NCBI GenBank assembly: GCA_001643675.2
Contig: LSRY02000089.1
Span: 1 to 33,875 of the forward strand
DNA: 33,875 nucleotides
Direction: 5' to 3'
DNA from: Monocercomonoides exilis
Taxonomy: Eukaryota > Preaxostyla > Oxymonadida > Polymastigidae
The translations under genes were made by a program, and so were the position numbers. Below the pieces are notes generated by a model. It made no database searches. It was given only the letters and a program-made list of their open reading frames with translations, and had not been told where the DNA came from. Shown here in pieces: positions 1 through 9,370 of this stretch. Numbering within the stretch: the stretch's first letter is position 1; each line of letters begins with the position of its first letter.

Positions 1-458
1 AAACAAATTTTCACTTTTTTTTTTCACATTCAATATAACAACTTGTTTATTTTTAATGAAAATTTCATTTGTATTAATAGCAAAAACAAAAAGATTTGAA
101 AACAAATAATTCAAGAGTTTTCAGAGAAAAATTAAAATTGCTTTCAAAAATCGTTTATATCGATTACAACACCTTTGAATTAATTAATTGAATAAAAACA
201 ATTTTTATTATTTGAATCTTTATTTATTAATTAATTTTCATGAAAAAATAAATTATTTTTGATCAACTTTTCGTTAAAATTTCAAGTTTTTTTCTAATTC
301 TCATAGTCCCGCTCCAATTCTGTTCATTTCAATCGTTGAATGACTTTTCCTTGATTTCTTGCAATTCTAACTTTTTTGAATGCACTTCATATGTGTCATT
401 TTCAGACTTCTCATCTTTCGTAACGTATTTAGAAACAGCTGTTCTCCACGCTTTTTCT
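1..458. other. AT-rich DNA without a recognisable gene
   Basis: Very AT-rich sequence. Short ORFs occur on both strands at 329-514 and 336-734. They are the flanks and shadows of the recombinase relic that starts at 459. I see no gene or RNA here. Confidence 0.6.
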
Positions 459-1680
459 TCAATAATCTTGTTTCTTCCTTGTTTGTTTTTCATCAACTCC
501 AAACACCATATCAACTTTCATCCTTTTCCTGAACAATCTCCTCACTCCCTTAGTTGCAAATCTATCACTCACTCCTCCATCCCATTCATCTGCGAATTTG
601 ATATTATGGAAAACTTCAGGATTCAGAAGGGCTTTCTCCACAACTTCACCTCCTTCAGCTTCTGGGTTGCCAACTCTGTTCGCAACAATAGCAGCAGATA
701 TAGCGTTCTTCGCATATCTCTGCTGAACTGCTGAATTGGGAACCCATCCCACCACTGCAGCAGTTTACATACAAGTAGAATCTCAGTCATGCGCATTCAA
801 ACCAGTTGCAAGAAGTGCTGAACACTTGAATCCACTTCTTAACGAATGAAAGGAGAATAAATTGCTTGGATACCCAGTGCTCCTAGCCCTCATTCTTAAT
901 CTCAATGACATCGAATCCCGTCGAATGTTCCATATCCTCCTCTCCTTCTGCACCTCATCCAAAACTCAATTATCTCTTTGATGCAGATCCAAATTGAAGC
1001 ACCTTTTAAAATGCTCATTCAACCAAAACAACGGAATAGTATTCGATTTTTCTTCCAATTTCCCTTCCAATGAGATATCATGATTCCATCGATGATTGTC
1101 TTTGGTTACTCTGAATTTAATTTTCAATACTTTCGTATCTTTCCCTGCTGCATCAACAAGAACTCCAATGTCAGATAACAGAACGTTAGACATCGTGATC
1201 GCTCAAGCACCTGTCATAACTGCAACAAGCCATAGAGATGCTTCTTTTTTTGTCTGGATGAAGATTGCTCGTATGATCAATTATCCTTTCAACATCCAAT
1301 AAAAGGCACGGTTCCTTGCCTGTTCCATTCGGCTTCACTCCTTTATCAACGCGTCCTTCCTTTATAACAAGAGATATCGCATCCCTCACGTCTTCTGACA
1401 ACCTCTGTCCAGTAATTTCCATATTTATACGCTTCAAACTTAATGCGAAAACATTATCCACCGTATCTCGAGTATAAATTCTGCTTCTGTAGTCGAAACG
1501 CAAAAATGAAGTGACGTTCTTATCGTCCAACGGAATAGCTTCATTTCCTTTAATTTCGCAAAATGCTTCATAAACTTTTAGAACCCATTCATGTCTTTTG
1601 AGGGTTGATTCGTAGGAAATAGCACTTAGCTCATTAAATACATAAAGTTCTTCAGCCGACAAGGATTTGATCTTCCTCAT
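459..1680 (-). pseudogene. Tyrosine recombinase of a DNA transposon (Crypton-like), decayed
   Basis: Reading the minus strand, a core-binding domain (1680 to about 1250, with STLKRH and SFLRF) is followed by a catalytic domain. Its pieces are a TGA where the box I arginine of the TGAR motif should be (1203-1205), a lysine-bearing strand (VTKDNHRWNH), HSLRSG (the HxxR of box II, near 820-840), and GWVPNSAVQQRYAK carrying the catalytic tyrosine near 715. Three TGA and one TAA codon interrupt the catalytic part (1203-1205, 966-968, then one TGA and one TAA between HSLRSG and GWVPN). A frameshift at an A run near 1235 separates the two domains. Such enzymes cut and rejoin DNA through a 3'-phosphotyrosine. 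With box I lost the copy should be dead. Crypton-like is inferred from the eukaryotic setting and motif style; a DIRS-type source is possible. Confidence 0.8.
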
Positions 1681-1893
1681 TGTATCTCATTCATTCACAG
1701 CACGATTAACTATCGGTGTGAGTGCTGGACTAGAAATCTTTTCACAACCTTCAGATGTTATTTGTTTCGTTTCTTCATACAAGTTTGACACTCTTGAATA
1801 GTCAAACAAACTGTATCTTACATGCTTCAATTCCAAAACAAGGAGCTTTAAAGATTCAATTTGAATGAATATTCATTCTCTTCATCATGACCG

Positions 1894-2304
1894 TCAGATA
1901 GCTGCATTGAATCCTTTTGTTTTTCCTTCTCCAGTTTGTCTCAAAGATTCATCTATCCCCATTTCTTGCACAATGGCTTTCATTTCTGAGTTTAAATCTG
2001 GATCAAATGGCTTCTTAAACATCTAATTTTGAATCCTCTTTGGAGAAGGAACTACGATACACTCAATTGAACCCACAAATTACTCACAATCCATTCCTTC
2101 GAAACGAAGAAATCCTCTTATGCACTCGACATTCATTGGAAATGGACGGAAATACAGAGTTTCATCGTAAGTAAAATAAATTCTGATTTCCTGTGTGTGC
2201 TTTTTTAAAGTCGATGAAGAATAGTGACGAGGTTCCACCATATATTGATGAATTTTTTCGATTTGAATCCCATTTAAACCTCTTTCTAGAAAAGCAGGAC
2301 GCAT
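1894..2304 (-). pseudogene. Second tyrosine recombinase copy, N-terminal part only
   Basis: The minus strand from 2304 encodes another core-binding domain (YSSSTLKKH, then GFLRFEGMD). It aligns by eye with STLKRH...SFLRF of the adjacent copy. A TAA after the DCE residues and a frame change interrupt it, and the homology resumes to about 1894 (MKAIVQEMG...TGEGK). No catalytic boxes follow before the next copy begins at 1680. This is therefore a truncated paralogue in head-to-tail order with the neighbouring copy, or one end of a nested element. The roughly 200 bases between the copies hold only interrupted reading frames. Confidence 0.65.
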
Positions 2305-2446
2305 TTTGACTCTGCTGAGTGATATGTTTTGTTCCTCCAGTTCTTTTGATATGTTGATAAAATTTTATGTCTCATTTTCTTTCTTTTTTTTTTTTAAAAA
2401 AAATTCATCTTTTTGTTTTAAATCTTCAGTTTTTTTCATTTCATTT

Positions 2447-2920
2447 TTAAAAAACAAAGAATTCCTTGAGATAATTGATATTTTTTTTTCTCAGAAAAAA
2501 TGAACAAGTTTCGTAATATTTGCGTGTGATGCGTGATAAAACAAAAATCTTTTGGCATGTGATTTCCGAATCCACATCATCATCATCCAAATATTTTCGA
2601 CTATTCATTTTTTTATCTTCTTCTTTTTCTTCTTCACTTTCATCTTCCACTTTTCTTCGTTTGAGTCCGCATTCTTAAATGAATCCTTTTCTCTCTTCCT
2701 TCTTTGTGCTTTCATTTTCGCTTTCTTCTTCGCTGCTCGTTCCTTCTTCCATTTCTGAGACAAAGACTGAATGGTCATTGTCAACACGTTTAACTTTTGT
2801 CGACAATTCTCCTAGCCACGCTTCCTTTACTATTTTATTGGTATCCTGAATCGTGGCATGAGGGATCATGTCATATTCGCCATCTGCATCGTCATATATA
2901 ATTTCATACGATTCTTTCAC
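2447..2920 (-). pseudogene. Fragmented ORFs with acidic and lysine-rich stretches, unrecognised
   Basis: Three overlapping minus-strand frames (2675-2920, 2605-2787, 2447-2650) encode a short mixed region followed by acidic (EEESENES) and lysine-rich (KKERAAKKKAKMK) stretches. The composition resembles the charged C-terminal tails of pogo/Tigger-type transposases, such as the one at the right end of this window, but no catalytic motif is visible. It is probably a transposon remnant. I cannot name it with confidence, and it could equally be an unrelated charged host ORF in AT-rich DNA. Confidence 0.3.
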
Positions 2921-3432
2921 TTTATGTAAATGAAAACAAAAAGGAAAAGAAGATTAATTATTTATAAAGATAAAAAAAAAAGTTTTCATTTTTCATCTTC
3001 ATAGCTATTCATAACTGACCTTATTAACATTTCTTACTCGTCAGTTTGGTTAGATATGCAATCTTCTTCTTCCTGCATATATTTATTTATTTATTTTTTT
3101 AACAGAATTCCCTCATTTCATTTTTAGATCAGTTATTGTTAATTTTTGGAAAAACAGAATTGAAAAATAACAAAGTTAAAAATTGAGTATTCTTTTATTT
3201 TGATTTGTCAAAATTTTTATGAAAAGTTCCTTTTGTTTCATTTTCAAATCAAATTAAAATTTTATTTTTCTATCACATTTCTGTTCACACTCACGAAACT
3301 TAACTAAAATGGAAATATAAACATTGTTGAAATATTGTTTTCATAACATCGAAATCAAGTGATTGGGAAAAGAAAATTGATTGAAATATGAAATTTTTAT
3401 TCTATTTGAAAATTAAACAAAAGGAACTTTTA

Positions 3433-3471
3433 ATTAATCACATTTTCCATAATATGGAAAATGTGATTAAT
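3433..3471. repeat. Perfect 18-bp inverted repeat (hairpin)
   Basis: The arms 3433-3450 (attaatcacattttccat) and 3454-3471 (atggaaaatgtgattaat) are exact reverse complements around a 3-base spacer. It could be a transposon-derived palindrome, a MITE core or a transcript hairpin. Confidence 0.9.
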
Positions 3472-3546
3472 GAAGACAACTATATTGAATCTGATGAAGA
3501 TTTTGGAGCAGGAGATTGGGCAAGCGCTTTTGAATATGAGCCTTAG
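3454..3546 (+). CDS. Putative 30-residue acidic small ORF
   Basis: An ATG in the right arm of the inverted repeat opens a 30-codon frame ending in TAG. The peptide is acidic (INEDNYIESDEDFGAGDW) and unlike the poly-F/K shadows common in this AT-rich DNA. It could be a real micro-protein, the last exon of an unseen gene, or chance. I do not recognise it. Confidence 0.25.
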   Translation: MENVINEDNYIESDEDFGAGDWASAFEYEP

Positions 3547-3871
3547 ATATTTTTCTTATTTGAATAATATCATTTTAATATGTTTTTTCATATTTTCTAA
3601 GCTTTTTTAAAAACAATTCTGTCACGTTTTCAATAAAAATTCAAAAATTTGTTTTCAATCAATAAAATTTTTTTAAAGAAATTACACCACCAAAACATTT
3701 CAGCAATTTTAAATACTCAAAAATATATCTATAATATAAATAACATTATAAAATAATTATTCAAATTTGAACGCTCTAAGACATCCGTATTATGCTTGTT
3801 TGCGCGCAAATAAGTGTGTGTTTGTAAATTGAAGAAGAAAAAGAGAGCCCATAACAATATATCTGGAGTAT

Positions 3872-6800
3872 TTGAAGCGGGCTTATCTTGGACAGAGTGC
3901 ATCAGGGATGCTGCAGGCAGGGCAGAAGGAGTGCGCAGCGGAACGGCGGGAGGCGGCGTGGGTCGGGGAGAAAGACGAAGCAGTGAGCACGATTCAAGCG
4001 CTTGCTGAGCATTCTTTGGCTCACGCCGGTCTGTGTGGATTCCGCCATTTTCTTTTGTGGTGCGGGACGCGTCCGGGAAAGCAAACACCGCCACGCTCGG
4101 GTGTCTGAACCGGTGCACGTGCAGGGTGGGGAGAGGGGAGTTTTGCATTCACCTTTCATTTGTCATCACGCGGCTGTGCCGGGTGCCGTGCTTCAACCCC
4201 TGTCGTGGCAGCGGGGTTCACAGGGGCGAGCTGGCAGCGGTGGTGGACGGGTATTTGGCGCAGAAGATGCAGCCGGTAGGCAGTTTGGGGCGAGGAGAAA
4301 AGGAGGAATTGGGAGAGGTGCAGCAGCAGGCGCTGAGCGAAACGACTGTGTGCATCCTGTGCCAGCAGCGGCTTGAGCGGAGGCAGCGGCTGAGCTTCTG
4401 CCGGTATGGGTGCGGGCTGAGTGTCCATTGGGGGTGCATTTTGTTGTGGCAGTGCTTCCACAAAGGGGCAGGGCTTGCTGTGTGCTGCCCGTACTGCGGG
4501 GCAGCGTGGGATCCGTATGAGAAGAAGGCAGCGCGGGGTGGGCCGTCGCCGTTTGTGCATGGAAACACGAGGTGCAGTGTGTGCGGGATGGCGCCGATCA
4601 AAGGGCCGGAGCTGAGGTGCAGTGTGTGCCGGGGTTTGGGATGTGTGTGCCGTGCTTCAAAAGCGGGGCGCACGGGCAGCACACGCTTTTGTGCCGGGAC
4701 TGGGCAGAGGGCGAGGCGCGGGTGATTGAGGCAGCGAAAGGGAAGGGGAGAGGGGCAGGGCCGGAGCGGGCATTTCCGCTGACAGCAGAGCTGATTTCGA
4801 AGGTGTTTGACTATGTGCATCCGCCGCCGTCGGACGAGACGCAGGCGCCGTCGTCAGACACGCGAGCTTTGCCAAGCGGGGTGCGGACGAGTGCATGCTG
4901 TGCCGGCAGGCGCTCTTGGGGAAAGGGGGAGCGGGAGGGGAAAGCAGAGGAAGCGGGAAGGAAGGGGCATCGCTGCGGCAGCTGGCGTGCGGCCATGTGT
5001 TCCACTCGGAGTGCATTGACCGGAGGCTGATGGTGCGGGACGAATGCCCGATGGACCACGAAGCAGCGATCGAATACAGCCATCTTGGAGAGAGCAGCAG
5101 CCGAAGCGCAAGTGATGGTGGGGGCAGGGAAAGGGAAGGGCGCAGGCGCAGCTGATTGGAGCAAAGGAGGAGGAGGAGGAGAAGAAGAAGGGATGAGCGA
5201 GCAGCAACAGGCAGTGTTTGTGCAGCATCCGCAATCGAGAGGATGGGGCAGCAGCAGTCTGCCTCGGATAATCCCTGGGGTTCATCAATGTCTCTGGCAG
5301 GCACGTCATCAGCGCTGCAGGAGGCATCTGAAGGCGAGTGGAGCGGCGTGTGGGATGGTGGAAGGGGAGGCACTTTGGTGGACCCAGCACTGCTTTTGGC
5401 GGACTCGGTGCCTTCTTCGCCATCTTCGTCGCCTTCGACGTCGCCTTCTCTTTCATCTTTGTTCTCGCACTCTTTTGAGCTGTTTCCGCCATCGTCTGCA
5501 CTTGCCCTGCGCGACCCATTTCTGGCACGGCGGGATGTGTTTGGGCGAGGGGTGAGGCAGGGTGTGTGCGTGAAGCAGGCACCGAAAGGGAAGGTGGCAA
5601 AGGGATGGACGCTGAGCAGGCAGGCGGGAGAAGAGGCTGGAAGGCGCAGGAGCGGAGAGAGAGATGGGAGCAAAGGCCGAAGCAGGAGCCGAAGCAGGAG
5701 CCGAAGCAGGAGCAGGAGCAGAGAAAAGAGGAGGAAAGGAAGGAAGGGGGCAGGTGTTGGATATGAATCAAAAGGGAAAGCAGAGGAAAGGAAGGGAAGC
5801 GCAGAAAAGAGGTGGGGCAATACGCGTGGTGGCACAGGATCGTGTGGAAAGGGGAGATTTGGAGGTGCACAGAACAGAATGGGAGGAGTGGCACGAGAAG
5901 AAAAGAAAGGATTGGAAGGGGAAATGGAGGAGACAGCAGGGGAAAGGGGAGAGCTGGCAAGAGATGGTGGAAAAGTGGATGAAAGAGAAGAGGGAGGAGG
6001 AGATGGAAGAGGAGAAGGAGGAGGAGGAGGAAGGAGAGAAATGAAAGAGGAAGAGGAGGAGGAAGAAGAGGAAAAAGGAGCAGGGCATGGAGTGGGGAGA
6101 GAAAAGAAGGATCAGGAGAGGCACTCAGAGAGCAGAAAGGGGGAAGAGAAGAAGAGGAAGAAGAAACAGAAGCAAAAGCAGAAGCAGAAGAAGAGGTTTG
6201 AAGAGGTTGGGATTGAAAGCAGGGCATTTGGAAAAGCAAAGCAGCAAGGAATTGGGCTTTTGTTGCGAGGCAGGCTGATTGAAGGGCAGGGGAAAGGAGA
6301 GGCAGGAGACTGGAAGGGAGGAGCAGGGAAGTGGAGCAGCAGGAGTCAGGCTCGGGGTCAAAGAGGAGCAGCCATTTCTCCGTTTGGCAATGGGAAAGAC
6401 GAGCCGAGGAGCACAGTGCCTGCTGTGCGGTTGCTGAGCACTCCGAGGAGCACAAGACTGGGGTGCTCAGGGTGGAGCCCTGCACCGACAGCGAAACAGG
6501 GTGTTGGGGCGTTGAAGGGCTTGCCGAGCGGTATTGATGGAGTGGGTGGATCAGGGAGAACTGAAAGAGGGGTTGAAAGGAGGGGGTTGAAAGAGCAAAA
6601 GGCAGGGACGGTGGTGGAGGAGAGGGAGCTGGGCAGGGCGAAGACGGACAGGGGAAAGGGGGATGTCAGGAAGCTGAGCAGCATGCAGACAGAAATGTCT
6701 CCGGCGATTATTCGGGGATTGTTCCACTTTTTGTTGGGAAAGCAGCGAGGGGCGGGATGGGAAGGTGCGAGGGGAGAGGAAAGGGGAGAGCAGAAGGAAG

Positions 6801-8827
6801 GGAGAGGAAGAAGGGAGAAGGCTTTGAGGGAGGAGAGGAGAGAGAAAGCCAGCAGAAGAAAGAAAGAAGAAGAGATTGAAGAAGAGAATGAAGAGGAGAT
6901 TGATGTGAATGTGGGAGAAGGAGATGGTTGGGGAGGAGGATGGAGAAAAGACAGGCAGAGCATAATTGTTGAAGCAGGAAAGTGTGAGCACAGAAAGGAG
7001 AGGAAAGAGGAAGGAGCATCGACAGCAGTGACAGCTGCTCCCTTTCCATTGCCGTTTGGAAAGTCGTCTGAGGAAGGATATCAGGAAGAAGCCCAGGCAG
7101 GCAAAAGGCGGGAGCTGGAGGCCTGCTTGGGTGGTTTGGGTGGATGTGGTGAGTCTGGAGGGAAGCGGCCAAAGGTGGAGAGGTGTTTGGGGCAGGATGA
7201 GGGAGAGTGGGGTTTTGAGGGGCAGCACGGCCAGATCCGGCAGGGCAGGACAGTGCAGTTGCATTGCGGCGGAGAGAGTGCATTTGTTGGAGGAAGCATG
7301 CAGCAGAGACAATGGCTGGGCGGTGCAGAGCAGAAGAGAGGGAAAGAGGCAGAAAGAGCATGGAAGCGGCCGAAATCGCAGGGGGATGCGGGTCTGTGGG
7401 AGGAAAGCGGGAGTGTGGCGATTGATGGGGTGGATGCAGAGCATGGCAAGGAGAGGCCAATGGGTGGGGTGGGAGAACGGTTGGGTGGAGGAGGCCGGCC
7501 GCTGCGGTGGCTTCGTGGCTTGCCCCGAAACAGGTCGGCACTGCCATGGTCGACGCCTTCCAGCTTGGCAGCCTTGAATTCCGCAGGTGCTGCTGTGGGT
7601 GAGCGTTCTTTGGTTTGTGCTCCATTGCATGACGCGCAAGCTGAGGCACCGCCGCATTTATTGCCCGACATCTCATCAGCACAGCATGGGCCTGTTGCTG
7701 GCAGGAAGGATGGGCGCAGGAGAATGGAAGTGCAAGTGGAGGAGTCGGGAGATGGGAGCTTCTGCTCCGGCACACAGACAGCACAGATGCCTCAGCGAAG
7801 AAGGGGAGGGTTGGGGAGCAGCATGCTGGCAGCATCAACTGGGCCAGGCGCGCCGGCCACAACTCCAGTGGAAGAAGTGGAGGATGGGATGGAGATGTTG
7901 TGGAAGGAGGAAGGAGGAGGGGACTTTTGGAGCGAAAGAAGGAAAAGGAGGGGAAAGAGGAAGGAGAGATTGGAAGAGGAGGAGGAGGAGAGAGAAAGAT
8001 CTGAGGTATTGCCGTTGGGGCACAGAGAATGGAGCAAGGCAGACGATGGAGACTCGGTTGTTGTGGAAGAAAGCGATGGGAGAGAAGGGTGCTTGAGCGA
8101 GGGCGCGAGAGCAGGACTCGGATTGGCCAGGCTGAGTGGGGATGGGGCTGGCGAGTCGGAGAGTGTTCTGCCACTGATGCAGCACACGGTGCAGGGTGTG
8201 GATGCTGTGTTGCACAACGCTGGCGAAGCAATTGGAGCGGAAGCAGGAGCTGGATGTCTTGCCTCGTCTAACAATTCGCCAAAGGGGGAGCATGCTTCGA
8301 GCAGCTTTCAGCAGTCATCATTTGCTTCACTGGTGGAGAAAAGCGGCTCAGCTGCGGATGCAGGTGCATTTGGTGAGCAACATCTGTGCGTGACAGGCTG
8401 CGGTGAAGAGCGCGTTCTGGAAGTGGGAGCATTTGGAGAAGAGAGAGGAGGAGAAAGAGGAGGAGGAGAAGTAGAAGGGCAGAGCAGGGTGAGAGGAATG
8501 GGAGATAGAAAGGCAGCTTGTCCTGTGTCTGCTCTGGGCACAGCTGATCGGCAGAAGCGGGCGAAGCAGACGAAGCAAACCGGATCGCAGACACCTGGAA
8601 GAAAGGGGCCAAGCAGCTTGCACCTGCTTGCAGACGAGGTGTGCCGGGTTCCACCGCTCATTCAGATGCGCCAGCTTCTCCGCACCCCCTCGCACAGTCT
8701 TCTCAAAACGCTTTCTTCCCCTTCGCTTTCGCCTTCTTCGTCGTCGATACTGCCGCTGGCCAATGCACAGGGTGCTGGAGATCTGAGTGTTGTGGGCAGA
8801 ATGGTTGGGTTGGAGCGAAGCAAGTGA
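3872..8827 (+). CDS. SWIM-RING-ZZ-RING E3 ubiquitin ligase, ZSWIM2-like, with very long low-complexity tail
   Basis: The domain order is that of ZSWIM2/MEX E3 ligases. A SWIM motif CxCx7CxH (CTCRVGRGEFCIH, 4114-4152) is followed by RING 1 (CILC...CRYGCGLSVHWGC...CPYC, 4351-4497). Next comes a ZZ finger (about 4573-4690, CSVC then GMCVPC) and RING 2 (4892-5054, CMLC...CGHVFHSEC...CPMD). After it comes a tail of about 1,220 residues (5156-8827) rich in E, K, R, G and S, with an RS-dipeptide run. The family transfers ubiquitin using the RINGs; the tail has no known fold. The frame shifts near 4030, near 4630 (inside ZZ, by a GGGG run) and between 4810 and 4880, and a TGA at 5153-5155 separates RING 2 from the tail. 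I read these as indels, not separate genes. The start codon is unclear; ORF sequence begins near 3872. Whether the tail belongs to the same protein is an inference from strand, frame and adjacency. Confidence 0.8.
5683..5738 (+). repeat. 12-bp-type repeat encoding an RS-dipeptide run
   Basis: Copies of an AGGAGCCGAAGC-like unit encode about eight Arg-Ser pairs in the tail of the SWIM/RING protein. RS runs are typical of splicing-factor-like and nuclear-speckle proteins, but here they sit in a wider biased tail, so function cannot be assigned. Confidence 0.8.
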
Positions 8828-9370
8828 GCATTTCGAATGTGTTTTTATTCTGTTTATATTTTTTTATTTTTGCATTTTTGCATTTGTATTTTTGTTGCAG
8901 GGCATCTGCCAAAACAAAAAGTGAAAAAAAAATGAAAAGAAAAGAAAAGAAATATCTGCATTTTTATGTTTTCTTTTCCTAAAATGCCTTCAAATCAAAT
9001 GGGATTTCTGCAAATGCTAAAAACAAAAGCAAAGCATGGAAGGCAACTCAAAATTCTAATATGAAGACAGTTCAGAGAAACGCCTGCTGGCGCCACTCGA
9101 CAAAGCACAGCACTTTCTCTGCTTGCGCGAAAAACACGACTTCTGAAATTCTCCCTTCTCTCCTCTTCCCTCTTTCAAATCACCCTTTTCTTTCTTCCCC
9201 AAAGTCCTCTTCTCCTCCTCCTCCTCCTCCTTCTTCTTCTTCTCTTCCTCCTCCTCCTCCATCATCAATGCCCTGTCTGCTCCTGCTGCTTCCGCTCCCA
9301 ACCCATGGAGAGCTCAAATCCACCCCGCCTTCCCCTCTGCTCTGCTTTTCTTCTGTCGCTCCCTCTTCCC
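8828..9370. other. Region between two converging genes
   Basis: The (+) SWIM/RING gene ends at 8827 and the (-) S41 peptidase gene ends around 9180-9371. Bases 8828-9060 are AT-rich and gene-free. Bases 9060-9370 keep the purine-rich minus strand (poly-E and basic frames) and may be the cytoplasmic tail of the S41 protein, but no frame is convincing. Confidence 0.5.

Larger units (their letters stand above)
2921..3860. other. AT-rich gene-poor stretch before the GC-rich block
   Basis: Very AT-rich with A and T homopolymers. Apart from the inverted repeat and the 30-codon ORF listed separately, I see no gene. Composition changes sharply near 3,860. Confidence 0.6.

Noticed and set aside
4854-8231. 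Long minus-strand Pro/Ser/Leu-rich ORFs (for example 543 and 507 codons)
   Set aside because: They are antisense to the purine-rich SWIM/RING gene and its tail and contain no domain; the bias alone keeps them open.
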